A DNA stretch of 64,000 nucleotides from UBA11090 sp035560555 (GTDB taxonomy: Bacteria > Spirochaetota > Spirochaetia > Treponematales > Rectinemataceae): positions 25,331 to 89,330 of the forward strand of contig DATMZF010000069.1 in NCBI GenBank assembly GCA_035560555.1, in the 5' to 3' direction. Under the pieces are notes generated by a model. That model saw only the letters and a program-made list of their open reading frames with translations, was not told where the DNA came from and ran no database searches. This document shows positions 52,091-60,046 of this stretch, one piece after another. The position numbers were made by a program, and so were the translations under genes. Positions within the stretch are counted from its first letter, which is position 1. Every line of letters begins with the position of its first letter.

Positions 52091-53605
52091 CTATTTCTTG
52101 ATCTCGGCGTCGTTCGCCAGTATCATCTCGTCGGTTCTGGCCTTCCAATTCGCCACTCTCTTGTCATAGGCGTACAAGCCATACTGCTGATAGAGGAAGA
52201 TGGCCGGGGCCTTGTCTTTCATATAGCGCTGCACTTCCGACAGAAGCTTTTTGGCCTCATCCGTGTCCACGGTGGATGCCGCTTTGACGCGAAGGTCATC
52301 GAAGACTTTATCGGAATAGCAGGAGAATCGCTCGCCGGTGCAGAAGGACAGCTTCGTCACGAGATCGATATTCGCGTAAGGTCCGCCGATGCCCGTGAAG
52401 TAAAGATCGGAGACGGTGCCCGCCCGAATTTTGTCTGTCTGCTGGGTGTTCGACTCTTCGACGATCGTGCAGTTGATCCCGATTTCCCCAAGTTGGGCGC
52501 TAATGGCCTGAACCACGTCGTAGGCGTTCAGCCCTCCTGAAGATACGGAGAACGTGAGATCAATACCTTTTGGGTAGCCGGCTGCCTTGAGAAGATCTTT
52601 CGCCTTTTTCTGATCGTACTCGTAGGGCTTGATCGAAGGATCATAGCCAAAGTACTCAGGTGTGGAGACCGAGGCTATCTTGGTGCCATATCCGTCGAGA
52701 ATGCCGCTTATGAGGGCGTCTTTATCGACTCCGTAGTTAAGAGCCTGGCGTACGCGGACATCCTGGAGGGGACTATTCGCTTTTTTCAGGTTCATACCGA
52801 TGAACATGACGCGGGTTGTCGGGCTTCCCACGACCTCGATGTTTTTCATGCCCTTCAACCTGGGAACCTGGCTCGTCGCCACGGTGCCGATGATCTGCAC
52901 TTCGCCCGATTCGAGCGCCGCGATACGGGAGGCGGCTTCGGGAATGATTCGATAGGTGACTTTCTTTATGGCGGGCTTCTTCCCGAAGTAACCGTTAAAA
53001 GCTTGAAGAACGACTTTCTCGTCCTTTAAACGCTCGACGAAGGTGTAGGGGCCTGAGCCGATCGGCTTTTTCGCGAACTCATCGTCGCCAACCCTTTCGA
53101 CATAGGCCTTCGGGATGATTTTCATGTAATTCAGACGCAATGGAAGCTCAAGGAAGGGCTGCTTGGTCGTGATACGGAGACGCAAATCATCGATTATTTC
53201 GACGCTCATGAAAGAAAAATCCGACGCGAGGCGGAATTTTTTGCTGGGGTCGGAAATCGTGTCCACGGTGTATTTCACGTCCGCGGAAGTCAAGATCGAC
53301 CCGTCGTGGAATTTGATGTTCTTGTTGAGCGTGAATTCCCAGGTCAAGGGATTGATGTTTTTGTAGGATACTGCCAAGTCCGGCAAAATCTTCCCTGTTT
53401 CATCGGTCTTGAGCAGGCTGCTGTAGACATGGGCTAGTATCCCCGCGGTCGGGGTACCCGTGGCGTTGCGCGGATCCATGGTCGAAATGTCGGTCGTGTT
53501 GGCGAACACCAACTCCCCGGTTGCGGCCGATGCCGATTGTCCCCAGCTCATCGTCGGTATAATCGCGAGCATGCATACAAGAGCGATTACTATACGTCTT
53601 CTCAT
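52091..53605 (-). CDS. ABC transporter substrate-binding protein, family 5 (peptide/nickel type)
   Basis: 504 residues with a Sec signal peptide (MRRRIVIALVCMLAIIPTMS, cleaved before the SASAATGE stretch). LVFANTTDISTMDPRNATGT begins the mature domain, with TWEFTLNKNIKFHDGSILTS and DVKYTVDTI, the family 5 signature. Its ligand may be a peptide, an opine or another small amide; the downstream C45 and M24 enzymes suggest an amide. AAGGAGGAG precedes ATG 53605. It is the second gene of the RpiR operon. Confidence 0.92.
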   Translation of the reverse strand: MRRRIVIALVCMLAIIPTMSWGQSASAATGELVFANTTDISTMDPRNATGTPTAGILAHVYSSLLKTDETGKILPDLAVSYKNINPLTWEFTLNKNIKFHDGSILTSADVKYTVDTISDPSKKFRLASDFSFMSVEIIDDLRLRITTKQPFLELPLRLNYMKIIPKAYVERVGDDEFAKKPIGSGPYTFVERLKDEKVVLQAFNGYFGKKPAIKKVTYRIIPEAASRIAALESGEVQIIGTVATSQVPRLKGMKNIEVVGSPTTRVMFIGMNLKKANSPLQDVRVRQALNYGVDKDALISGILDGYGTKIASVSTPEYFGYDPSIKPYEYDQKKAKDLLKAAGYPKGIDLTFSVSSGGLNAYDVVQAISAQLGEIGINCTIVEESNTQQTDKIRAGTVSDLYFTGIGGPYANIDLVTKLSFCTGERFSCYSDKVFDDLRVKAASTVDTDEAKKLLSEVQRYMKDKAPAIFLYQQYGLYAYDKRVANWKARTDEMILANDAEIKK

Positions 53606-53672
53606 AGTCTCCTCCTTCAAAAATATATATTTACGGTGAGTTCCCTCCCGAAAATACTCGACATTTCAATTA

Positions 53673-54536
53673 TCAGTGCGCGAGGTGGTGGCTTTCGAAA
53701 TAGGGGGTAAGCAGCTTAAGCCGTTCCTTGACCGTATCGTTCATGCGGGCGGCGATCCTCAAGCAGAGAAATTCTAGAAGGAAAAGAGGGGCTAAGCCGC
53801 AATTGAAAAAGCTCAAATTGAAGACGTCCACCACAAGAAGAACGTCGGCGAAACGAGCGAGAGGAGCCGTGCTTTTGTCCGTCAGAAGGATGATTTTAGT
53901 TCCCGTGGTTTTGGCGTATTCCAGCTGCTGAAGGGCGTTTTTACTGTATTGATTGAAGTCGATGATGAAGAAGCAATCATCCTTCCCGATGTCGAGTATC
54001 TTTTCGTAGTAATTGTTGTCCGTTACCGCTATCACGCCCGGCAGCATGATTCGCATGAGATAAGAGAACCGTTCGGCCAGGAAGACCGTTGGTCTTTGCC
54101 CGCTTATGAACTTGGTCTTGCTCTTGATGAGAATGTCGATCGCCAAATCAAGCGCCTCGGAATTGTTTTTCTGGAAGGCGCTTTTAATATTGTCGGCGAT
54201 GAGTTCGGAGAAATCGGACATGAATTTTTCCGAATGGTTCTCCGATAGATGGTGACTGAGCCGCTCCAGCGGCGATACGAGAATGCTTTGGGCGAATATC
54301 ACTTGCCGACTCACCGAGTCCTGGATTTCTTTTTGCAGTTCGTTGAAAGAATCGTAGCCAAGCGCTTTAGCGGTGCGATTGATCGTGGTGCTGCTCGTAT
54401 CCAGTTTTCGCGCAAGTTCGGCGGCTGACATGAAGCAGGCGGTGTTGCCATTGTCGAGCAAATAGTCAGCGACGACGATTTCCTTCCGTGTCAGTTTCGC
54501 GTTTGAGACAAGTGATCGTAAATCGATCTCTGCCAT
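53673..54536 (-). CDS. RpiR/MurR-family transcriptional regulator
   Basis: 287 residues. The N-terminal HTH is SAAELARKLDTSSTTINRTA (residues ~37-56) with LGYDSFNELQKEI after it. The C-terminal half is a SIS domain (FISGQRPTVFLAERFSYL, FFIIDFNQYSKNAL), which in relatives binds phosphosugars or other small ligands. It is the first gene of the operon that encodes the transporter, and a 30-bp palindrome lies between its -10 and ATG, so it probably represses itself and the operon. The ribosome-binding site is AGGGAG. Confidence 0.9.
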   Translation of the reverse strand: MAEIDLRSLVSNAKLTRKEIVVADYLLDNGNTACFMSAAELARKLDTSSTTINRTAKALGYDSFNELQKEIQDSVSRQVIFAQSILVSPLERLSHHLSENHSEKFMSDFSELIADNIKSAFQKNNSEALDLAIDILIKSKTKFISGQRPTVFLAERFSYLMRIMLPGVIAVTDNNYYEKILDIGKDDCFFIIDFNQYSKNALQQLEYAKTTGTKIILLTDKSTAPLARFADVLLVVDVFNLSFFNCGLAPLFLLEFLCLRIAARMNDTVKERLKLLTPYFESHHLAH

Positions 54537-54571
54537 TGTTGCTCCCTGAATAAATCAATAGGGCGGAAAAT

Positions 54572-54645
54572 GTTTGAATTCAAATATTATTGAATTCAAA
54601 CTGTTCGATTCTTAACATCATATTTCGGCTTTTTTCATAACGCAA
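54572..54645 (-). promoter_or_regulatory. RpiR-operon promoter with 30-bp palindromic operator
   Basis: On the minus strand: -35 TTGCGT (54640-54645), 17-bp spacer, -10 TATGAT (54617-54622). Downstream, at 54572-54601, lies GTTTGAATTCAA-N6-TTGAATTCAAAC, a perfect inverted repeat with 12-base arms. Each arm contains a nearly complete TTTGAATTCAAA palindrome. It starts 15 bp after the -10, a position suited to repression. The rest of 54537-54791 is AT-rich with no gene. Confidence 0.78.
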
Positions 54646-54791
54646 GGGCAAAATTAAATAATTTTACGAAAAATCGATGAGTTTTGCATAAAATGAGGTG
54701 AAGGGGTTGGACGCTTATCCGTTTGGGGAGCGGAATACTTGAGGCGGCGCGCCGGAAGCGTCTGAAATGGGGGCGCGGGAACGTCGCGCTA

Positions 54792-55589
54792 TCAGTCGGG
54801 GATTTCGAAGACTCCCTCGAGGATGTGGCGGGGTCCATAGGCGAATTTGTCAAGGTGCTCGGCGGCCGTTACGCCGGAGAGGACGAGGACCGTCTCCATG
54901 TCGGATTCGATGCCGGCGATGATGTCGGTGTCCATCCTGTCGCCGACGATGGCCGTTTCCTCGCGGGTGACGCCCAGTTTCCGGATGGCGTGGCGCATCA
55001 TGAGGGGGTTGGGCTTGCCCACGAAGTAGGCTTTGCGCCCGGTGGCGAGCTCGATGGGGGCGAGGAGGGAGCCGCAGGCCGGCATGATACCCTTTTCCGT
55101 GGGGCCCGTGAGGTCGGGATTCGTCCCGATGAGGCGCGCTCCCCCGAAGACCAGGGAGACGGCCTTCTCTATGGTATCGAGATTGTAGGATCTCGCCTCG
55201 CCCACCACGACGTAGTCGGGGTTGACGTTGTTCATCGTATAGCCGGCATCGTACAGGGCGTTGATGAGGCCGGGCTCGCCGATGGCGTAGGCCGAGCCAT
55301 GGGGCCGCTGGCTCGCGAGGAAGGCCGCCGTGGCGAGGGCGCTCGTGTAGAAGTGGCTCGCGTCCACCTCGATGCCGAGCCGGGCCAGCTTCTGCGATAG
55401 CTCGGCGGGCGAGCGTTCGCTCGAGTTCGTCAGGAAGAGGAATTTCTTGTCGTTCGACTTGAGCCAGGCCACGAATTCGGCGGCGCCGGCCAGGAGCCTG
55501 TTGCCATGGTAGATTACGCCGTCCATGTCGATGATGAAGGCGTTCTTGGCGCGTATTACCGCCAGTTCGGCGCTTTTCGATACGTCCAT
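54792..55589 (-). CDS. HAD-IIA family sugar phosphatase (NagD-like)
   Basis: 265 residues. Motif I is AFIIDMDGVIYHG with the nucleophile Asp, motif II LFLTNSSERSP, then a C2-type cap domain, and motifs III/IV in FVGKPNPLM and IVGDRMDTDIIAG. NagD, AraL and related enzymes dephosphorylate nucleotides and sugar phosphates, often as housecleaning. The substrate is unknown. AAGGAG precedes the ATG. Confidence 0.9.
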   Translation of the reverse strand: MDVSKSAELAVIRAKNAFIIDMDGVIYHGNRLLAGAAEFVAWLKSNDKKFLFLTNSSERSPAELSQKLARLGIEVDASHFYTSALATAAFLASQRPHGSAYAIGEPGLINALYDAGYTMNNVNPDYVVVGEARSYNLDTIEKAVSLVFGGARLIGTNPDLTGPTEKGIMPACGSLLAPIELATGRKAYFVGKPNPLMMRHAIRKLGVTREETAIVGDRMDTDIIAGIESDMETVLVLSGVTAAEHLDKFAYGPRHILEGVFEIPD

Positions 55590-55646
55590 TTTCAGCTCCT
55601 TAGCCTTGCTTGTCCTACTGATGATATATGGCGCGCCATGAAAGGG

Positions 55647-55994
55647 TCAATCGAGGCCTCGCGCGAAGAGCTTCCACGCGGCTTCGTCGAGGCCGACGGC
55701 CGCCCGGCCCTTTCCCGCCCTGACGAGGGGAGCGCGCAGCAGAAGGGGATCCTGGAGCAATTCTTCCCGCGCGTCGTAGTCCATGAAGGCGAGGCCGCGG
55801 GCCATGGCCGCGTGGCTTTTCAGGTCGACGAGGGCGGCGTAGCCGCCGACGGCTCTCGCCACGTCGTCCAGCTCCCCGGGGCTCGGGGCCTTTTCAGCGA
55901 TATCGCGGAACTGGATCTCGACGCCCCGCTCCTTGAAAAAGCGAAGCGCCTTCTGGGTGTCCTTGCATTTTTTAGTGCCGAATACCTGTATCAT
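55647..55994 (-). CDS. ArsC/Spx-family protein (YffB-like)
   Basis: 115 residues, thioredoxin-like fold. The N terminus MIQVFGTKKCKDTQKALRFF has one cysteine (Cys10) at the ArsC position. FRDIAEKAPSPGEL and the DPLLLRAPLVRAGKGRAAVG stretch correspond to the family's RAP region (R-x-P). A true glutaredoxin-linked arsenate reductase is possible, but no ars operon is nearby; Spx-like or YffB-like roles are equally possible. AGGAGG precedes the ATG. Confidence 0.8.
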   Translation of the reverse strand: MIQVFGTKKCKDTQKALRFFKERGVEIQFRDIAEKAPSPGELDDVARAVGGYAALVDLKSHAAMARGLAFMDYDAREELLQDPLLLRAPLVRAGKGRAAVGLDEAAWKLFARGLD

Positions 55995-56159
55995 GAGCGC
56001 CTCCTTTCACGCCGATAATACCCGATTTCGGCGGGCGGCGACAGGGCGTTGGCGGCCAGGTCGCGCGAGTGCGCTGACGCGCGGCGGCGCCACGGCGCAG
56101 CGATCGCGTCGCGCGGTTAGGGCCTGGTGGCGCCGCCGCGGCCAGGCGCCGGCGACAGG

Positions 56160-56188
56160 TTGACAGTCCCGGCGGGCACGTTTATAGT
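56160..56188 (+). promoter_or_regulatory. Promoter of the riboswitch-controlled cobamide operon
   Basis: TTGACA (56160-56165), 17-bp spacer, TATAGT (56183-56188). Transcription should begin around 56195, right at the aptamer. The preceding 55995-56159 is very GC-rich and holds no gene that I can support. Confidence 0.75.
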
Positions 56189-56189
56189 T

Positions 56190-56360
56190 CAGGCGTTGCG
56201 GCGCCATATGGCTTAATCGGGAAGTCGGTGAAAGACCGGCACGCCCCCAGGCACTGTAAGGAAGCTTTAAACCCTGTTCACGGCCACTGCGAAAGTGGGA
56301 AGGCCGGGAACCGAGCGAGGGATGCTTCCGAGTCAGGAGACCGACCGCACAGCTGCGTCG
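56190..56360 (+). ncRNA. Cobalamin riboswitch
   Basis: The conserved elements are in order: AATCGGGAAGTCGGTGAAAG and CCGGCACGCCCCC (early stems), ACTGTAAGGAAG, GGCCACTGCGAAAGTGGGAAGG (the GCCACTG...GGGAAGG core) and the B12 box GAGTCAGGAGACCGACC around 56330-56346. It lies 95 bp before cobQ and should repress the cobQ-cobT-btuFCD-cobA operon when adenosylcobalamin or related cobamides are abundant. Boundaries are approximate. Confidence 0.95.
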
Positions 56361-56399
56361 TGCGCGCGGATATCGCGATTATTCACTGGGTGTTGAATA

Positions 56400-56465
56400 A
56401 TGAAGGTTGCCATTTCCCTCATTCCCCCCAAAGATCCAGTGTCCTCGTTTTATTGTGGCCGCTAA
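56400..56465 (+). other. Short reading frame between riboswitch and cobQ
   Basis: An ATG at 56400 opens a 21-codon frame ending TAA at 56463-56465, overlapping the cobQ start codon region. It has no good ribosome-binding site. It could be a coupling leader for cobQ, or chance. Confidence 0.2.
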
Positions 56466-58095
56466 AGCCATAATGGTGCAGGGCACCGCTTCATCCGTCG
56501 GCAAAAGCCTCATCGCCGCGGCCCTCTGCCGCATTTTCGCGCGCTCGGGCCTCCTCGTCATGCCCTTCAAGGCGCAGAATATGTCCAACAACGCGGCCGC
56601 TCTCCCCGATGGCTCGGAAATAGGCAGGGCGCAGTATCTCCAGGCCCTGGCCGCGGGCGTGGAGCCCCGGGTGGAGATGAATCCCATCCTCCTCAAACCC
56701 GAGAGCGACTCGAGATCCCAGGTGATCCTGATGGGAAAGCCCTACGAGACGCTCGGCGCCGTCCATTACTACGAAAGGAAGGCGCCGCTCTGGAAATCCG
56801 TCGTGGGCGCCTGCGCGACCTTGAGCGCCGAGGCCGATCTTCTCGTCATCGAGGGGGCGGGGAGTCCGGCCGAGATCAACCTGGCTTCCTCCGACATCGT
56901 CAACATGGCCGTCGCGCGCCATCTGGGCTCGCCTGTGATCCTGGTGGCGGACATCGATCCGGGCGGGGTTTTCGCCCAGGTGGTGGGAACGCTGGCCCTT
57001 CTTTCCGATGAGGACAGGGCTCTCGTCCGCGGCATCGTCATAAATAAGTTCAGGGGCGACATAAGCCTTCTGGAGCCGGGTCTCGGCATGCTCGAGAGGC
57101 TGACGGGGCTGCCCGTGCTCGGGGTAGTGCCCATGCTTACTGGCCTGGCGCTTCCCGACGAGGATGGCGCGTCCATTCGGGTGCGGGGGGCGGCTGGCCG
57201 CGCGAGCGGGCGAGACGCGGGCGGCATAGGCGGCCCCAGCGACGACGCCGCCGGAGCCGCGACTTTGTTGGACATAGCCGTGATAAAGCTGCCCCATATC
57301 GCCAACTTCGACGATTTCGACGCGCTCGCCTCGGAGCCCTCCGTGGCGCTCCGTTTCGTGGAGGACGCGGGCGATCTGGGCCGGCCCGACGTCATCATCC
57401 TGCCGGGCACGAAATCGACCATGGCCGACCTTTCCTGGCTTAAAAGCCGGGGATTCGACGACGGTATACGCTGGCTCGCGAGGACAGGGAGCGCCGTCGT
57501 GGGGATTTGCGGCGGCTTTCAGATGCTGGGGGAGTCGATCGAGGACCCCGAGCGCGTCGAGGGTCAGGGTGGTTCGGCTAAGGGCTTGGGGCTTCTGCGC
57601 GCTTCCACGGTCTTCGAGGCTGACAAGAAGGTTTCGCCTCGTCGCGGGCATACGGCCGCCGGCCTCGGAGGGCGGCTCGCCTCCCTCGCGGGCATCGCGA
57701 TCGAAGGCTACGAGATACACAGCGGCGAGACGAAGGTGGATGGTCCGGCCTTCGCCCTGCTCGAACCGGATGGCCGTGAGGGCTCGGGAGAGGCGGCGAA
57801 TAAAGCGCGGGTGATGCCGGACAGCCAAACGGCGGCGACCGCCGACGGCGCCTGGTCGCCGGACGGGGCTGTCTGGGGGACCTACCTGCACGATATTTTC
57901 AGCTCCGACGAGTTCAGGAAGGCCTGGCTCGCCGGCTTCGGCGCGGCCGCCAGGCGGGAGAGCAGGAAGGCCGAGCTCGACGCTTCCATTGAGGCTTTGG
58001 CCGACGCGGTGGAAGCGTCGCTCGACATGGACAGGCTTCGCGAAATAATCGGAATAAGCTGCATTCAACCGATCGGAAAAGGAGTACGCATATGA
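56455..58095 (+). CDS. cobQ: Cobyric acid synthase
   Basis: 546 residues from GTG 56455. It amidates four side chains of adenosylcobyrinic acid a,c-diamide using glutamine. The N-terminal domain opens AAKAIMVQGTASSVGKS, with FKAQNMSNNAA and the metal/ATP region. The class I-type glutaminase half has Cys352 in GICGGFQMLGESIEDP and His479 in GTYLHDIFSS. Gly/Ala-rich inserts make it longer than the usual ~490-510 residues. It is first in the riboswitch operon. An ATG at 56473 is an alternative start; neither has a clear ribosome-binding site. Confidence 0.93.
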   Translation: MAAKAIMVQGTASSVGKSLIAAALCRIFARSGLLVMPFKAQNMSNNAAALPDGSEIGRAQYLQALAAGVEPRVEMNPILLKPESDSRSQVILMGKPYETLGAVHYYERKAPLWKSVVGACATLSAEADLLVIEGAGSPAEINLASSDIVNMAVARHLGSPVILVADIDPGGVFAQVVGTLALLSDEDRALVRGIVINKFRGDISLLEPGLGMLERLTGLPVLGVVPMLTGLALPDEDGASIRVRGAAGRASGRDAGGIGGPSDDAAGAATLLDIAVIKLPHIANFDDFDALASEPSVALRFVEDAGDLGRPDVIILPGTKSTMADLSWLKSRGFDDGIRWLARTGSAVVGICGGFQMLGESIEDPERVEGQGGSAKGLGLLRASTVFEADKKVSPRRGHTAAGLGGRLASLAGIAIEGYEIHSGETKVDGPAFALLEPDGREGSGEAANKARVMPDSQTAATADGAWSPDGAVWGTYLHDIFSSDEFRKAWLAGFGAAARRESRKAELDASIEALADAVEASLDMDRLREIIGISCIQPIGKGVRI

Positions 58096-59150
58096 CAAAG
58101 CTCGAGGCGACACTCGACAACATCATCGAAACGGACAGGAAGGCCGAAGAAGCCGCGAGGACGAGGCAGGCCGCGCTCACGAAGCCCGCGGGAAGCCTGG
58201 GCGATCTCGAGGAACTATCGATCCGCATCGCGGGCATCCAGCGCAGGGCCGATCCCGTCGTGGATCCGGGAGCCATCTTCGTCATGGCCGGCGACCATGG
58301 GGTCTGCAGGGAAGGCGTGAGCGCCTTCCCCTCGGACGTGACGCCCGAGATGGTCCTCAACTTCGTGGCGGGCGGCGCCGCGATCAACGTGCTCGGCAGG
58401 CACGCGGGGGCGCGCGTCGTCGTCACCGACGTGGGCGTGGCCTACGATTTCGACAAAAACATCCCCATCTACCATAAAAAGATCGCCAAGGGAACGAAAA
58501 ACCTGGCGACCGAAAACGCGATGAGCCGCGAGGAAGCCCTCCGGAGTATCGAAGTCGGCATCGAGGTGTTCGAGGCAGAGTTGAAGGCCAAGCCCTTCGG
58601 CATATCAGCCACCGGCGACATGGGAATCGGCAACACGACGGCGTCGACGGCGATGGCTTCAGTGTTCACCGGCCACGGCGCGCGGACGCTCGTGGGCAGG
58701 GGAACGGGCATCGACGACGCGGCGCTCGAGCGCAAGATCGGCGTCATTGAAAAGGCGCTGGCCCTGCACAAGCCCGAGGGCGCCGATCCCGTCGGCGTAC
58801 TCTCCAAGGTGGGCGGCTACGAGATCGGCGCCCTCGCCGGCATTATTCTCGCCTCGGCGGCCCACCGGATTCCCGTTCTCGTCGATGGCTATATTTCCGG
58901 AGCGGCGGCCCTCCTGGCCCAGGCGATTTCGCCATTGTCGGCCAAGTATATGATCGGGACGCATGTCTCGGGCGATTCCGGCCACGGCCTCATGCTCGAT
59001 TTTCTTGGACTCAAGCCCCTTCTTAGGCTTGGGATGAGACTCGGGGAGGGGACGGGCGCCGCCCTCGCCATGCTGATCTGCTCGGGCGCCTGCAAGATCC
59101 TGAACGAAATGGCCACCTTCGAGTCGGCCGGAGTGAGCGAAAAAGAATGA
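58092..59150 (+). CDS. cobT: Nicotinate-nucleotide:dimethylbenzimidazole phosphoribosyltransferase
   Basis: 352 residues. It activates the lower-ligand base to alpha-ribazole phosphate. LTKPAGSLGDLEELSIRIAG, VMAGDHGVCREGVSAFP, GISATGDMGIGNTTAST and the catalytic Glu in LRLGEGTGAALAM are the expected motifs. It overlaps cobQ by four bases. No lower-ligand synthesis gene (bluB, bzaF) is in the window, so the base must be imported or recycled. Confidence 0.95.
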   Translation: MTKLEATLDNIIETDRKAEEAARTRQAALTKPAGSLGDLEELSIRIAGIQRRADPVVDPGAIFVMAGDHGVCREGVSAFPSDVTPEMVLNFVAGGAAINVLGRHAGARVVVTDVGVAYDFDKNIPIYHKKIAKGTKNLATENAMSREEALRSIEVGIEVFEAELKAKPFGISATGDMGIGNTTASTAMASVFTGHGARTLVGRGTGIDDAALERKIGVIEKALALHKPEGADPVGVLSKVGGYEIGALAGIILASAAHRIPVLVDGYISGAAALLAQAISPLSAKYMIGTHVSGDSGHGLMLDFLGLKPLLRLGMRLGEGTGAALAMLICSGACKILNEMATFESAGVSEKE

Positions 59151-60046
59151 AAAAGCTGCTATTGATCGCCGCGGCGCTCTGCTGCGCCGTGACTGTCGCC
59201 TTCAGCCAGGGGAATTCCCAGGTCCAGGCCATCGATTTTTTGGGTAGGACCATCGTCCTGGCCAAGCCGGCCCAGCGCGTGGTGTCCCTCGCGCCGGCGT
59301 CCACGGAAGTGCTTTTCGCGGTGGGCGCTAATGTCGTCGGCGATACGACCTACTGCATCTATCCGCCCGAGGCGCAGAATGTCGCCAAGATCGGGGGATT
59401 TTCGGCGAAATCCATGTCTATCGAGAAAATTCTCTCGCTGAAGCCCGACCTCGTCGTCAGCACGGGCTCGATTCACGCCTCGGTGACGGATGAGCTGGCG
59501 CGCTACGGCATCCCGAGCTTCGCGTATTCGCCGGGCGGCTTCGACGAGATAGCGGCCGGGATTCTCGCGATCGGGAAACTGACGGGCGGGCAGGAAAAAG
59601 CCGCCCTCGTCGCTACCTCGATGCTGGAGAAGATCGAAAAAGTGCGGAAGACGGTCGCTTCGATTCCCGCAAGCCAGCGCCTGAGCGTTTTCTGGGAAGT
59701 GTACGACGAGCCCCTCATGACCTGCGGCTCGGATACCTTCCAGCACGCCATTGTGGAGGCCGCGGGCGGCAAGGATATTTTTTCCGATCTGCGGGGTTCC
59801 TGGCCAAGGGTCAGCGCCGAGGAAGTGATCAAGCGCGCCCCTCAGGCGATCATGGGCGCCGACGACCATGGCGACAAGCTGACGCTGAAAGCCGTATCGG
59901 CCAGGCCGGGCTGGAATCTCATTCCGGCCGTGGTTTCCGGAAAGGTCCTGCTTCTGCCGACCTATCTCGTGTCGGGCCCAGGTCCGCGCATAGCCGATGG
60001 CGTTCTTCTCGCCGCCAAGGCTCTCTATCCGAGATATTTCCCATGA
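59147..60046 (+). CDS. btuF: Corrinoid-binding periplasmic protein
   Basis: 299 residues with a Sec signal peptide (MKKLLLIAAALCCAVTVAFS). The class III binding-protein fold shows RVVSLAPASTEVLFAVGA, LKPDLVVS and VFWEVYDEPLMTCGS. It delivers corrinoids to BtuCD. Class III proteins also bind ferric siderophores, but the cobamide operon and riboswitch make corrinoid the likely ligand. It overlaps cobT and btuC by four bases each. Confidence 0.9.
   Translation: MKKLLLIAAALCCAVTVAFSQGNSQVQAIDFLGRTIVLAKPAQRVVSLAPASTEVLFAVGANVVGDTTYCIYPPEAQNVAKIGGFSAKSMSIEKILSLKPDLVVSTGSIHASVTDELARYGIPSFAYSPGGFDEIAAGILAIGKLTGGQEKAALVATSMLEKIEKVRKTVASIPASQRLSVFWEVYDEPLMTCGSDTFQHAIVEAAGGKDIFSDLRGSWPRVSAEEVIKRAPQAIMGADDHGDKLTLKAVSARPGWNLIPAVVSGKVLLLPTYLVSGPGPRIADGVLLAAKALYPRYFP

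Noticed and set aside
55995..56159. Very GC-rich stretch upstream of the cobalamin riboswitch, considered as a small gene
   Set aside because: Both strands give only short Arg/Ala/Gly-rich frames without ribosome-binding sites; it is probably intergenic.
56491..58113. A 540-residue minus-strand frame opposite cobQ
   Set aside because: Shadow of cobQ; composition is Arg/Gly/His-rich and no family is recognisable.
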